NCBI GenBank assembly: GCA_961205875.1
Contig: OY540811.1
Span: 17,725,248 to 17,789,247, forward strand
Source: Sialis fuliginosa
Taxonomy: Eukaryota > Arthropoda > Insecta > Megaloptera > Sialidae
Direction of reading: 5' to 3'
Length of the DNA: 64,000 bases
The notes beneath the pieces are model-generated. The model saw only the letters and a list, made by a program, of their open reading frames with translations. It was not told the origin of the DNA and ran no database searches. Positions 41,501 to 47,790 of this stretch are shown here, piece by piece. How positions within the stretch are numbered: the stretch's first letter is position 1; every line of letters starts with the position of its first letter. Both the position numbers and the translations under genes were made by a program.

Positions 41501-42925
41501 ACAGTATATGCAATATACATATAACAACGCTTTCCGAAATAACCGAATATTACTATCTTACTTGAAAATATAGTGAAAATTAATGTTTATATGATGTATA
41601 ATATAGGACCACATTACTGTCAACTATCATTTCATACATTATGTTTAATGTTAACCATAGAAACTGGATACTGTTGGATATCATACGCGTGAAACTGTGT
41701 AAATTCTACTCGAGAGGTGAGAATAGCGCGTGCATGCGATGTATGCAAAATATGTATTTAAGTAACATTAAATTTTACTGTTATTACCGACACTTTTTGT
41801 TATATGGCGTACCTACCTGTAATTTGCCAAATAAAAATTTATTTTTATGATTTTTAATAAATTATTGCAATTTTGATGGTATGTTAACAATTATAAATGT
41901 AATATTTTCTGTTTAATGTTCCGTATACCGAAATTGGAAAAATTCAACACTAATGTCAGTCTGTCTGTCTAATTAATGAACTAATTAGTGTAATAAATGA
42001 TGGACCTGAGTAACAAAAATAAAATTTAAAGTTTTTTGCGCTTTTCATGTATATATAGGACAAATGAGTTACCAAAATAAATATTTCATTTAATTCCAGC
42101 GAGTGAGGATATTAAATGAAAGTTTACTGTTCAAGGAATTTAAATATGTAAAAGTTTTTTTATTGCTGAAATCTTCGTTGAAAATAAAAATAAATATCAG
42201 CGTTCACCGCACTTACATATTTTTTCGAATGGAAGATAAAAGTACTGTCACCTTTTCGATAATACTCAATACTAATAGAATTTTTTTTAACTTAGCTAAC
42301 AATTTTAATCTGCGATAAAGGACACTAAAACGCTCGAATTACACTTGACTAAATTTTCGTTATAGGTAAATATATTGAAGAATTTCGAATTAATTAATTA
42401 TGGTTATTCTAAATTTTAAATTGCTTTTACAAATAAATGTGTTAAAATGTAATGTTTAATAGTATCTACACATATACATTTAATTTAAAAAAAATAAAAG
42501 CATTTGCATGTGATATATCTACATATGTATATAAAATTTATAGAATCATATATAATCAAATAAAAAATCATGGGGAATTTTCCTTATTTATTTTGTCTCG
42601 TACATAATACCTCAACAAACAATAAAATAATCGAAACAAAAATAAATTATACAAGTAATACATCAAACAAACGAAAACAATCTAACTCTAAAAAATTCAT
42701 AAAGCCTACAAAATCATATTACCAACTCATGCAATATAAAATATATTAATGTTTAATATGATTATATGACATTTTCATAGCACTACTTGACAGTATAAAG
42801 GGGTGGTTGGTGTAAAGGGAAATAACTTACCCCATCACTGTCAGAGGACAGGGCGTCCTTGTTGTACGCGATGTTCGCTCCTGATAACCACTTCTTCGGT
42901 AGTGCCAACAATGAGTCTCGCCATC
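8307..42925 (-). CDS. ChAT: Choline acetyltransferase (eleven coding exons; N-terminus outside window)
   Basis: This gene makes acetylcholine from choline and acetyl-CoA in the cytosol of cholinergic neurons; it belongs to the choline/carnitine acyltransferase family. Joined exons, with GT-AG ends and matching phases throughout, give 700 residues counting a first Gly split with the missing upstream exon. In order: GWRDS..LPKKWLS (residues 1-16); the family signature [17 protein letters not shown] (about 36-52); [16 protein letters not shown] [40 protein letters not shown] and NRWFDKT; the catalytic histidine in YEHSPAEG (His about 379); [29 protein letters not shown]; the LSTSQ substrate-binding motif (625-629); and [21 protein letters not shown]. 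Drosophila ChAT is about 720 residues, so only a short N-terminal segment is missing. No frameshift or lost key residue is seen. The two largest introns are 6.2 and 23.4 kb. ChAT is preferred over carnitine acyltransferases because of the close match to insect and human ChAT throughout. Confidence 0.96.
8523..10299 (-). other. ChAT intron, 1.8 kb
   Basis: A noncoding intron between the last two coding exons. The stretch 8950-9500 has the look of an old dispersed repeat (runs such as GAATTTTGGCTAAAAAATCG), but I could not find its ends or a second copy. A C18 tract lies at 10048-10065. Confidence 0.7.
10048..10065 (+). repeat. Poly-C tract (18 C)
   Basis: Eighteen consecutive C, directly followed by GAATTC, in an otherwise AT-rich intron. 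The length of such homopolymers is often unreliable in assemblies. A shorter run of ten C lies near 31073-31082. Confidence 0.95.
10300..10512 (-). CDS. ChAT: ChAT exon encoding the LSTSQ motif
   Basis: 213 bp, 71 codons, phase 0 at both ends, residues 559-629. It begins [17 protein letters not shown], includes [14 protein letters not shown], and ends at LSTSQ immediately before the donor GTATTT. The STS motif contacts substrate in the carnitine/choline acyltransferase fold. Confidence 0.94.
10513..11238 (-). other. ChAT intron, 0.7 kb
   Basis: Noncoding. It holds the Helitron-like fragment at 10584-10730 and otherwise AT-rich sequence with no recognisable feature. Confidence 0.7.
10584..10730 (+). 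mobile_element. Truncated Helitron-like 5' end
   Basis: It starts TCTCTATATATAAAAATGAATG and shares TATGAGGCTTATAGA, GGAATTACT, TTTTTCTGTGCATGT and ATTAATATTTTAT with 40024-40143. This is the widespread arthropod repeat start (T-C, then TATATAAAAATGAATGT, then TATAGACTC..AACTACTGAACC). Homology stops near AAAACCTAAG, so this copy is truncated. The Helitron class is inferred from family resemblance only. Confidence 0.45.
11239..11461 (-). CDS. ChAT: ChAT exon, [11 protein letters not shown] block
   Basis: 223 bp, completing a split Arg codon and ending phase 0 (residues 484-558). It encodes [33 protein letters not shown] and MCQGEGGNV, followed by an acidic insect-type insert ([12 protein letters not shown]) before KKVTFSLFT. 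This insert is where insect ChAT differs from vertebrate ChAT. Confidence 0.95.
11522..11644 (-). CDS. ChAT: ChAT exon, LDFYVYRF block
   Basis: 123 bp between acceptor TATATTGCAG and donor GTAAGT. It encodes [30 protein letters not shown] and [10 protein letters not shown], matching the LDF-VYKF..YGK-FIK..SPD-FIQ-ALQLA run of human and fly ChAT. Confidence 0.96.
11746..11981 (-). CDS. ChAT: ChAT exon with catalytic histidine
   Basis: 236 bp, phase 0 start and two bases left over for the next codon (residues 365-443). It encodes [20 protein letters not shown] and then [17 protein letters not shown]. The His of YEHS is the family's catalytic base, which deprotonates the choline hydroxyl. It is followed by a proline-rich linker and LPPPERLEW. 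Confidence 0.95.
12044..12300 (-). CDS. ChAT: ChAT exon with HGGG and NRWFDKT motifs
   Basis: 257 bp. It encodes [20 protein letters not shown], a Ser/Thr/Gly-rich linker of about 40 residues, then [17 protein letters not shown] and NRWFDKTVQ. The linker is longer and less ordered than the short counterpart in fly ChAT, but the frame is open and both flanks are conserved. Confidence 0.95.
12360..12537 (-). CDS. ChAT: ChAT exon, [14 protein letters not shown] block
   Basis: 178 bp, starting phase 0 and leaving one base for the next codon (residues 220-279). It encodes [36 protein letters not shown], and [13 protein letters not shown], paralleling CVV..DRGKLSE..DAPCLP..P-GLLT..W--DRE in fly ChAT. 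Confidence 0.95.
12610..12799 (-). CDS. ChAT: ChAT exon, [12 protein letters not shown] block
   Basis: 190 bp between acceptor ATTTTTTAG and donor GTAATC. It encodes [37 protein letters not shown], and HIIVACRNQ. This is the strongly conserved P-CM-QYYRL block of the family. Confidence 0.96.
12926..13098 (-). CDS. ChAT: ChAT exon, [13 protein letters not shown] block
   Basis: 173 bp, phase 0 start and two bases left over. It encodes [20 protein letters not shown], then [20 protein letters not shown], then [17 protein letters not shown]. The donor is GTAAGT. Confidence 0.96.
13441..13837. mobile_element. Foldback element, GATCTACAA-rich arms
   Basis: The left end (GTTGATAGATTTGCATTTT) is mirrored at the right (AAAATGCAGATTTATCAAG). 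The match continues through TTTTTTCACTGGTTTTTGATCTGT-like sequence and GGAAACCTGCAAAGATCTACAACG on each side. The arms meet near 13640 and the sequence folds almost end to end. Repeats of GATCTACAA and of GAAAATTTATGAATTTTC give extra internal symmetry. It is noncoding. Confidence 0.85.
14647..15633. mobile_element. TIR element, ~1 kb, GTTCAGACTAG-type ends
   Basis: The left end AAGCTTTGTTCAGACTAGAC...AGTAAGTCGTTTAGGCAAGTGGCGAG is imperfectly matched by the reverse complement of the right end (AAGCCTAGTTCACACTAGGC...TTTAGTCGAGTAGCGAG). The inverted repeats are about 60 bp. No transposase ORF is present, so it is non-autonomous. Superfamily not assigned. Confidence 0.68.
16987..17485. mobile_element. 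Foldback element, ~500 bp
   Basis: Outer ends GCATATTAAAGACTGAA and TTCAGCTTTAATGTGC are inverted. Further in, CGTGACCCG/CGGGTCACG, TATTATTCCTAAA/TTTAGGAATAATA, and the ATCTATCATTT-GCACCCCC blocks are also mirrored. The centre is near 17250. The arms are clearly diverged, so it is older than the 649-1995 element. Confidence 0.82.
18918..19206. mobile_element. Foldback element with GGTCTCGCTCCAATC arms
   Basis: ATCGATCTAGACTATCCAGCC (18919 on) is mirrored by GGCTCGATAGTCTAGATCGAT near 19206. GGTCTCGCTCCAATCAAAT is mirrored by ATTTGATTGGAGCGAGAC. The related block GGTCTCGGTCCAATCTCGCTCC recurs in the middle, so the unit is internally repetitive. It ends only about 58 bp from the ChAT donor at 19263 and is notably GC-rich for this intron. 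Confidence 0.82.
19264..19461 (-). CDS. ChAT: ChAT exon with family signature
   Basis: 198 bp, 66 codons, phase 0 at both ends (residues 33-98). It starts [20 protein letters not shown], which fits the choline/carnitine acyltransferase N-terminal signature, and continues [40 protein letters not shown]. Upstream in frame there is a stop and no ATG, so translation must come from an upstream exon or from the internal Met of HTMEQ. Confidence 0.95.
20270..20309 (-). promoter_or_regulatory. Candidate TATA promoter inside ChAT
   Basis: On the minus strand, TATATAAG (20309-20302) lies in an unusually GC-rich patch, with a possible start site about 30 nt downstream near 20277. It is about 0.8 kb upstream of the ChAT exon at 19461, in the same orientation. 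A transcript from here would lack the upstream coding exons and, if it read straight into that exon, would meet a stop before any ATG. TATA-like strings are frequent in AT-rich DNA. Confidence 0.2.
21509..22501. mobile_element. Foldback element A, ~1 kb, TA-flanked
   Basis: CAGGGTGGGGCATTTAAAGTGTTAC at the left is mirrored by GTAACACTTTAAATGCCTCGCCCTG at the right. TA lies immediately outside both ends. Arms of nearly 500 bp (GATTATTTCAGAACCATCGC..., CTTCAAGGATATTTGAAGGTC..., CTCAGAAACC...) pair at perhaps 85% identity and meet near 22040. It is noncoding and shares inner-arm sequence with the element at 24335-25148. Confidence 0.88.
23888..23912. repeat. Short perfect hairpin
   Basis: TCAAGATCAG and CTGATCTTGA pair perfectly around a five-base loop. 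It is not followed by a T-run of note and has no obvious role. Confidence 0.6.
24335..25148. mobile_element. Foldback element B, related to element A
   Basis: The ends GAAAAAAGTTCGGATTCCC and GGGATCTCGAACTTTTTTTCT are inverted. CAGATGGTCATATTCACGT is mirrored by CACGTGAATATTACCATCT. Near the centre, CTCAGAAACCATCAACTT, AAAAAGTACAAA and TGTTTATTTTGATCTAAT closely match the inner arms of the element at 21509-22501. The two are members of one foldback family with different outer ends. Confidence 0.82.
25560..25834 (-). promoter_or_regulatory. GC-rich island in the long ChAT intron
   Basis: About 275 bp with many CpG and C/G runs (for example GGACGCCGCGGGGCAG and GCTCCCCCGCAGCTACGGGG) against a background of about 25% GC. 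No coding frame or TE end is recognised in it. An alternative first exon or promoter for ChAT is possible but unproven. It ends where the TIR element at 25835 begins. Confidence 0.25.
25835..26260. mobile_element. TIR element, CAGTGGCGTA ends
   Basis: The left end CAGTGGTGTATTTATAA and the reverse complement of the right end (CAGTGGCGTAGCTATAAAC) match at about 13 of 17 bases. Size is 426 bp, with no ORF. CAGTGGCGTAGCTA-type single ends also occur near 4676, 18744, 26618 and 43932, so the family is scattered through the locus. No target duplication can be made out. Confidence 0.55.
28024..28694. mobile_element. TIR element, GGAGGAAAGCCACTGTGA ends
   Basis: TTAAGGAGGAAAGCCACTGTGACG at the left pairs with ATCACAGTGACTTTTCCCCCTAAG at the right. 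TTAA stands outside the left end and CTAA outside the right. The interior contains GAGCGCCTTTTTCTCGAAACGA, which is also present in modified form in the element at 33471. A 61-88 codon ORF inside (28388-28654, minus) is lysine/phenylalanine-rich noise. Confidence 0.65.
29828..30327. mobile_element. Tc1/mariner-like MITE, TA-flanked
   Basis: The ends TAGGGTCGAGCGGGGCAGATATGAAAC and, reversed, TAGGGTCAACTGGGGTAAAAGTGAAAC form an imperfect inverted repeat of about 27 bp including the TA on each side. The 500-bp interior has further GTTTCA/TGAAAC repeats and no transposase. TA flanks suggest a Tc1/mariner-type MITE. Confidence 0.72.
32677..33212. mobile_element. MITE with perfect 14-bp TIRs
   Basis: CTCTTTTTACGCGG (32677-32690) and its exact reverse complement CCGCGTAAAAAGAG (33199-33212) bound 536 bp of noncoding DNA. 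An internal block near 32732-32770 (ATTAAATGAAA...TTCAAGGAATTT) resembles 42113-42150, so a second, decayed copy may lie there. Confidence 0.75.
33467..34176. mobile_element. TTAA-flanked MITE
   Basis: TTAA (33467-33470) precedes GAGGGCAGACCCAGTT, and AACTGGGTCTGCCCCC precedes TTAA (34173-34176). The inverted repeats are about 16 bp with one mismatch. TTAA duplications are typical of piggyBac-class elements, although the ends do not start with the usual CCC. There is no transposase. The interior includes AAACGCGTTTTTCTCGAAACC, shared with the 28024 element. Confidence 0.78.
36100..36240. other. GC-richer patch with CpG and ACGT repeats
   Basis: It includes CTCGGCGCCGG, GGAGCAGGCGCACACC, a GGGG run, and TACACGTACACGTGTG with a CACGTG E-box. 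Just upstream (35980-36080), GTACGTCAGTCAACGTG and CTGACGTG carry CRE-like cores. It has no coding frame and no TE ends. It could be an enhancer or a cryptic exon. Confidence 0.2.
36632..37399. mobile_element. AACTTCCCAAC TIR element, copy 1
   Basis: AACTTCCCAAC (36632-36642) and GTTGGGAAGTT (37389-37399) are perfect 11-bp inverted ends. The interior matches copy 2 (56398-57011) in order: CAATTTGAATT..ATTGCATTTGTTTCC, GAGGGTGGTTTTC, TAGGGGTTGAATTTCGAAAA, AAGACGCTTCGATTG, CACGTACG tracts, and a common right end. Similarity also extends about 45 bp left of the inverted repeat (GGGGTGAGACC..AGGTCCACA), so the true left boundary may be further out, near 36587. Confidence 0.75.
36834..36917 (+). 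repeat. 44-bp tandem duplication inside copy 1
   Basis: TAACTAATTTGACAATTTGAA..ATTGCATTTGTTT is repeated once with small changes, at 36834 and 36878. The sister copy (56398-57011) has a single unit, so the duplication arose in this copy or was lost in the other. Confidence 0.8.
38698..39018. mobile_element. MITE with ~75-bp inverted ends
   Basis: The left end (TGCCAGATATCATAAAGAA..., CTTGAGTGCAAAAGCAAATT, AACGCTATCTGCTAGG) is mirrored at the right (CCTAGCAGATAGCGTT, AATTTGATTTTGTACTCAAG, TTCTTTATAATACCGAGCA), with roughly 80% identity over 75 bp. Total size is about 320 bp, noncoding. Confidence 0.82.
40024..41503 (+). mobile_element. Helitron-like non-autonomous element (candidate)
   Basis: The 5' end TCTCATACATAAAAATGAATG and TATGAGGCTTATAGATTCGG match the fragment at 10584. 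About 1.45 kb downstream, CCACGCGAGCGAAACCGCGGGC (41479-41500) is the usual 3'-end text of this arthropod repeat class (CCACGCG-GCGAAGCCGCGGGC). The two ends are in the correct relative order and orientation. The interior is noncoding. That the two ends belong to one insertion is an inference. Confidence 0.4.
42831..42925 (-). CDS. ChAT: ChAT exon, [15 protein letters not shown]
   Basis: 95 bp between acceptor TTATTGTTCTAG and donor GTAAGT, entered in phase 1 (one base of Gly from the missing upstream exon) and left in phase 0. It encodes [18 protein letters not shown] and then [14 protein letters not shown]. Fly ChAT has GWKDSILSIPKKWLS at the same place, just before the LPKVPVPALDETM signature, which fixes this as the exon preceding 19264-19461. 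Confidence 0.9.
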
Positions 42926-43163
42926 CTAGAACAATAAAAATAACCTAGTACAAAAGATCTTTTGTCAACGCGTTTCATAATTTTAATATAAAAAGGATTG
43001 TTTGTGTAATATTATTAAATATGTGATAAGTATTTAAAAACATATGTATGATTTCTTGATTAATTTTTTGTTCATATTTTATTTTTTTAATAACGTAAAA
43101 ATACGTTTTTAATTACGTAATTTTTTAATAACCGAACCTACATAAAATTGAAGATTTTCTATC

Positions 43164-43362
43164 TGCTAGATCAGAAATGGGTAGTTTTTTTTAGCTGAAG
43201 GACCATAATGGAAAGGCCAAATACGGTTTTTTTAGATTTGGTATATTCAAACATGTGTCATCACATTATTTAAAATAATTTTCTCGCTATGTTTTTTTAT
43301 GTGGGTCGCACAAAAAGTCATATGCGGTCCGCGGATCGTAGTTTTCCACCCCTGCACTAGAT
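43164..43362. mobile_element. hAT-type MITE with 8-bp target duplication
   Basis: CAGAAATGGGTAGTTTTTTTT opens the element at 43172 and GTAGTTTTCCACCCCTG closes it at 43354 (183 bp). These are worn forms of the common hAT ends CAGNGGTGGGCAA..TTGCCCACCCCTG. Flanking octamers TGCTAGAT and CACTAGAT agree at 6 of 8 positions. The interior has GGACC..GGTCC and GCGGTCCGCGGATCG, as usual for this group. Confidence 0.78.
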
Positions 43363-44599
43363 AGTATCAACTATGAGTAATAAGTGATATTACAAAAGAT
43401 AACATTTTAAAATTAGTATTATTATTATTAAATGGCAATAAAATTATCATGAAAATAACATTATGTGGGTATAATATATAAAATAAAACTTTCAATTTGA
43501 TTTTTTTTTATTTATCTTTTCGTTAGAAAATCAAACTACTGTTATAATTTACCGCTAAAGCTTAATCGTATAAAATCATATAATATCATTTATAAATAAA
43601 ATACATAAATTATAATCCGAAGTCTAATGTAGGTGCATATATAAAAATGAATTCAGAAATAAAAAAAATGGTTAGTTATACAATTAAAATCAACCCCTAT
43701 TAATAATTACTGATTTAATTTTCCCCACCTTGTTTTAAGACAATTCTGTGTATTTCCAGTCTATTAGACAATGTCAGTAAAATAGTCAGTTTGACTAAAC
43801 GGTATCAATGACAGAAGCCTTAAGAGTAGAGCGCCCCTGTAACCGCAATACTAATAGCTCAGGCGACAATGTTAATCTGCCTAATAGTAATTTATTATGT
43901 TGTAATCGTGTTTTGTTTTAACAGTGTACTTCAGTGGCGGAGGTAGATTTTATTTAAAATTTAAGATTTTAATTTTTTAAATATAAACTCAGGGCTATGA
44001 TCTGATTTTAAATACACATCACTCTTTGAATGATATAATCAAAAAAATATACAAGGTAAAGAATAAACAATAAAACAGAAAATAATAAATGTTTCAATCG
44101 ATAAAACAGAGGTATATTTTACTAAAAACAAAAATACGGACTACTAATTTATAAAACCTTAGATAATTTGTATAAATAACGGTAATAGGAATGCTATGAC
44201 ATCTTTAATCCTAACATTCCTACTGAAAATCAATTAAGTTTTTCTATTACGAGCATCTTTTAAAAAGCTACTAGATTTAAAAAGATTTGATTCAGATTTA
44301 AAAAATCTTTAAGACGATGTAACATAAGAAATACGTTTCCATTTAAAATTTCAATGGTGATGGGTAATGAACACAAAAAGTACGTTGCTTATGCCGTGTT
44401 TAGACTAAAGAGAACAAACAGTAACATAGTGTTCTTAAAAAACTTGATATTTAAAAATGTATAGGGATTGTCGCTATTTTGTAAAAACCACTATTTAAAT
44501 CATAATATTTCACAAAAATTTTATGAATAAAAATTCCTCAAATAAAACAAAAATATTTTTCTTCTATGGCACTGTTATTTGCATACGGCTTATGTTCTT

Positions 44600-44765
44600 T
44601 ATTGTGGTGTTCGATGCCACCATACGGCCGTAGCTTTTATAATAGCCTTTAATCCTGTGGGGGCCGCATTAATTGCCGTTAAGTGACAGCTCTAATTCTG
44701 ATTTATCGTCAGCGCAGTTGCCGCGTTCTCGTTATTTGAGAAATGCAAATATCACAACCAATAAT
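44600..44765. promoter_or_regulatory. Candidate enhancer with octamer site
   Basis: A stretch of mixed composition inside AT-rich intron, with GCATTAATTGCCGTTAAGTG, TGACAG, and ATGCAAAT (octamer, near 44741). POU-homeodomain factors are known regulators of fly Cha, and ATGCAAAT is a POU site. The assignment rests on these short motifs only. Confidence 0.22.
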
Positions 44766-46517
44766 ACAGATATACACGTCATTTTGTAGATGACAAATTT
44801 ACAGACGTTAATTAATATAAATATTATTAGGGAAATTAATATGAATTTTTGTGTCGTAAAATAAATTGTATTAATTTACCTAAGATACAATTACAGTATA
44901 AATCTGTATAGTCTGTTAAGAAGCTAATGAAATTAAATATTTATAAAATAATTTAGTGGGTATTAAATGTTTCGTACTTTAATCGATAAAAAGTAGATAT
45001 TATATTAGTTATTTTTGTGTAAGTTTGTTTTCAGAAATATCAATTTTTCGACTATTTTTTAGACATTTTACATTTTACATTGCTTAGAACCATTATTTAT
45101 TCGTATATTATGGTGCATACATTATAGGTGTGTTTCAGTAGTAGGTAACTTTTTTATTTTAAATATATTGTATTACAAAGCCTGTAGCTTTGATTTTATT
45201 ATAATAATAAAACTAAAATATTTACTTATAAATATTCAGCCACAGAATTCAGTAATTCAAATACATATAAAAATGCCTAGATTATTTCGAGATAATTTTT
45301 GGTTCTTTTAAATTGAATAATGGAAAAAAATACAGTTTCCTCTATAAATATCAATATTTTAATTTAAAATGCATATATATCCATTAATCAAATTGTAACA
45401 TGTGTGTACCTTATAATATAAAAAACATTTCGACATTCTCGATAAAAGTTTACTACATAAATTCTCATCCTGTACGCCACATACCACAGTGTAATTTTTT
45501 CTTTTACAGCAAACATTAGTCCCGTTTGAACTGCAATGAAAAAGGCCATTAGCTTCAATATGTAATGATCTAAAAGTCTTTGAGAACCGCCCTTTAATCA
45601 AAGGGAAAGACGAGCCTCGCAGGGGTTGTTGTTGGGACGGTAATGAATTGCAAAAATTCTAGTTACATTTAAATAGGGTGTTTTCAGGAAATTATGATTA
45701 AATTGAATTGATTATTTTTCAGCCTTTTTATTTCATTATTCACAAATTGTCTAATGTTTGTGTATTTCATATTATATGGGTTGTTTGAAAGAAGATTCAT
45801 CAAAGTAAGAATTGGAACTTTGTTCAATTTCATTTCAAATATCCTAACGTTTCTTCTTGAGAAATTGATACGAATTTTTTTATATTATTATTTTTGTTCA
45901 TCTAAAATTATTTCATCGAACAGATATAATAACATATGTACCTATAAGTAATATCATAAGAAATATTTATTTTTATATTTATTCTAAATGTAGATAATAT
46001 GTAATACATGACATACTGAAAATGAAAACATATTGGTAGTACATTACATACCACCTCAAATCGTTCCCCCAATAATTGAGTCTATACGTGCTAATTTCAT
46101 AAATTGGTTCGTCGTTCCCCTCGGATACTGTGATATATCTCGGTCAATCTATGGTACTCTGGGTGGCTGAGACAGCATTTCTTCAATGCACATCCCCTCC
46201 TTGTTCTTTTCTTACATGTAGATACACACATGCACATGAAATATACTTATTTATTAGTTATATTTTAACATGTAGGTACCTACATATGTATATTAAGTTC
46301 AAGTTATTATTTTTGTAATAAATTAAAACTGATGAAAAAAATTCAGCGATGAAAAATGAGAAAAAAATGAATTTTAGTTGCTAAAAATCATTTTTGAGAA
46401 AATCGTATCTTTGAAAGTAGGAAGAATCTTCATATTATTATTTTTCTACCAAAATAGCAAAGTTCCTAGAAATTAAATAGATAAATATAAAAAAAAACAT
46501 ATGCAATTTAAATACAG

Positions 46518-47213
46518 TGCTTCCTCGTGCTAAATTCACCAAAAGTAGTTAATTAATTATTGAACAATTTTAATAAACACCGATAAAGTATTCTCATGAA
46601 CTGCCTTTGTTAACTATGTTTTTTTATACAATTTTATTAAAAAATATTTATTCGACATTTTTCTTAATACGCGCCTGAATATTTTTTCGTATACTTTTCA
46701 ATTTTTGACAACTTCAATTTAATCTAAATTTTTCTGCAATACAAACGTCAAAATGACATTTGATATGTCAAAGTAAATAGCGGTTGTAAAAAACAAATGA
46801 TGATTTTTTTAAAGCAAATTGAGATAAATCTTTATAAAGGAATATTTGACAACAAACGTTGTGGTGACCTATATTATAGAAAATTGAATCCTCTACAAAA
46901 AAATTTATAAAATTTTTACGTAACATGTGTTGTTTTTGAGATATCTTCAAAAAACATATTTTGGGGTGTAACCCCTACTCCTTACACACGATTTTAATAA
47001 TTTTAAAATAGGGCTGTCCGCAAGCTAGACTCAACCGAGTTTCATTAATATGCGTGTAGCAAGGATTCAGGGGACAGACAGACACGGAACGAAAAGTGTT
47101 TGTTTTGACCTGAAACGGAAAGAGCAAGTTAAAATTTTTAAATCGGATAATTTTTTTTTCTCATTTTAAAACGATCACAAAGCTTCTCGTATTTTCAATA
47201 TGGCGAAGAAGTA
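46518..47213. mobile_element. GCTTCCTC-ended repeat, copy 1
   Basis: It opens TGCTTCCTCGTGCTAAAT and closes near TTTCAATATGGCGAAGAAGTA. It matches 54313-55008 throughout: AACACCGATAAAGTATTC, TTATTCGACATTTTT, GAGATAAATCTT, GTTGTGGTGACCTATATTAT, GCAAGGATTCAGGGGACAGA, GAAAAGTGTTTG, GATCACAAAGCTTCTCGTAT. About 700 bp, noncoding. Confidence 0.75.
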
Positions 47214-47629
47214 AAATCTACCATATCCCCGGAACAATTTTTACTAGACAACTATGATATATTCATGAGTTATTTCAATGCTATATTACCCAAATGAAAT
47301 GCTATACATATATTCTATTATATTTTCTTCGACTACCTATTATTGTAGTAACAAAAGATGATAGTTAACTAATTAATTATTTACAAAGAACAGTCGTAAT
47401 TGTTTTGTTAATAATTTAGTATCTCATTTATAAACTGCTTTTGTCATGTCAACAAATAATACTCGGTAAATAAAGAACCATTCACATGTATACATGTTCT
47501 CCACAATTTCAACAAAAAGAGGTAATTTTAATTGAATTAAAAAAATACATACTAATGGAAAATAATTGAAATTTTCAGTTGCATCAATACAAAATTGATT
47601 TTAATAAAAATTACACCAAGAAAAAGTGT

Positions 47630-47790
47630 TTTTACAACGTGTTAATCGTGGATATAAACCCATTAATTAAGCTGTAACTACTTTACCGACATTGACAGCA
47701 GCCATTTTAATCTGGCCTCATTTAATTACATTTTTAATTGCGTCATCGTTATTGACAACAATAAAACATAAAGTTCATTTAATTTTTAGT
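47630..47790. promoter_or_regulatory. Candidate conserved enhancer, homeodomain-site cluster
   Basis: Contains CATTAATTAAGCTGTAACTA, GACATTGACAGCAGCC, TCATTTAATTACATTTTTAA, and TTGCGTCATCG. It has clustered TAAT/ATTA cores with TGACAG and a CRE-like TGCGTCA, and no TE ends or ORF. Text of this kind is common in insect conserved noncoding elements. Conservation cannot be tested here. Confidence 0.2.

Larger units (their letters stand above)
19462..42830 (-). other. ChAT intron, 23.4 kb, mostly transposon debris
   Basis: No nested gene is recognised. Inverted-repeat elements at 21.5, 24.3, 25.8, 28.0, 29.8, 32.7, 33.5, 36.6, 38.7 and 40.0 kb are listed separately. GC-richer patches at 20150-20340, 20925-21090, 25560-25834, 29515-29700 and 36100-36240 stand out from the AT-rich background and could be regulatory. 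Confidence 0.75.

Noticed and set aside
45359..45601. Cysteine-containing 80-codon minus-strand ORF (HCSSNGTNVCCKRKN)
   Set aside because: It has no signal peptide and no recognised cysteine framework. A weak AG/GT pair inside it could mimic an exon, but nothing ties it to ChAT or to any peptide family.
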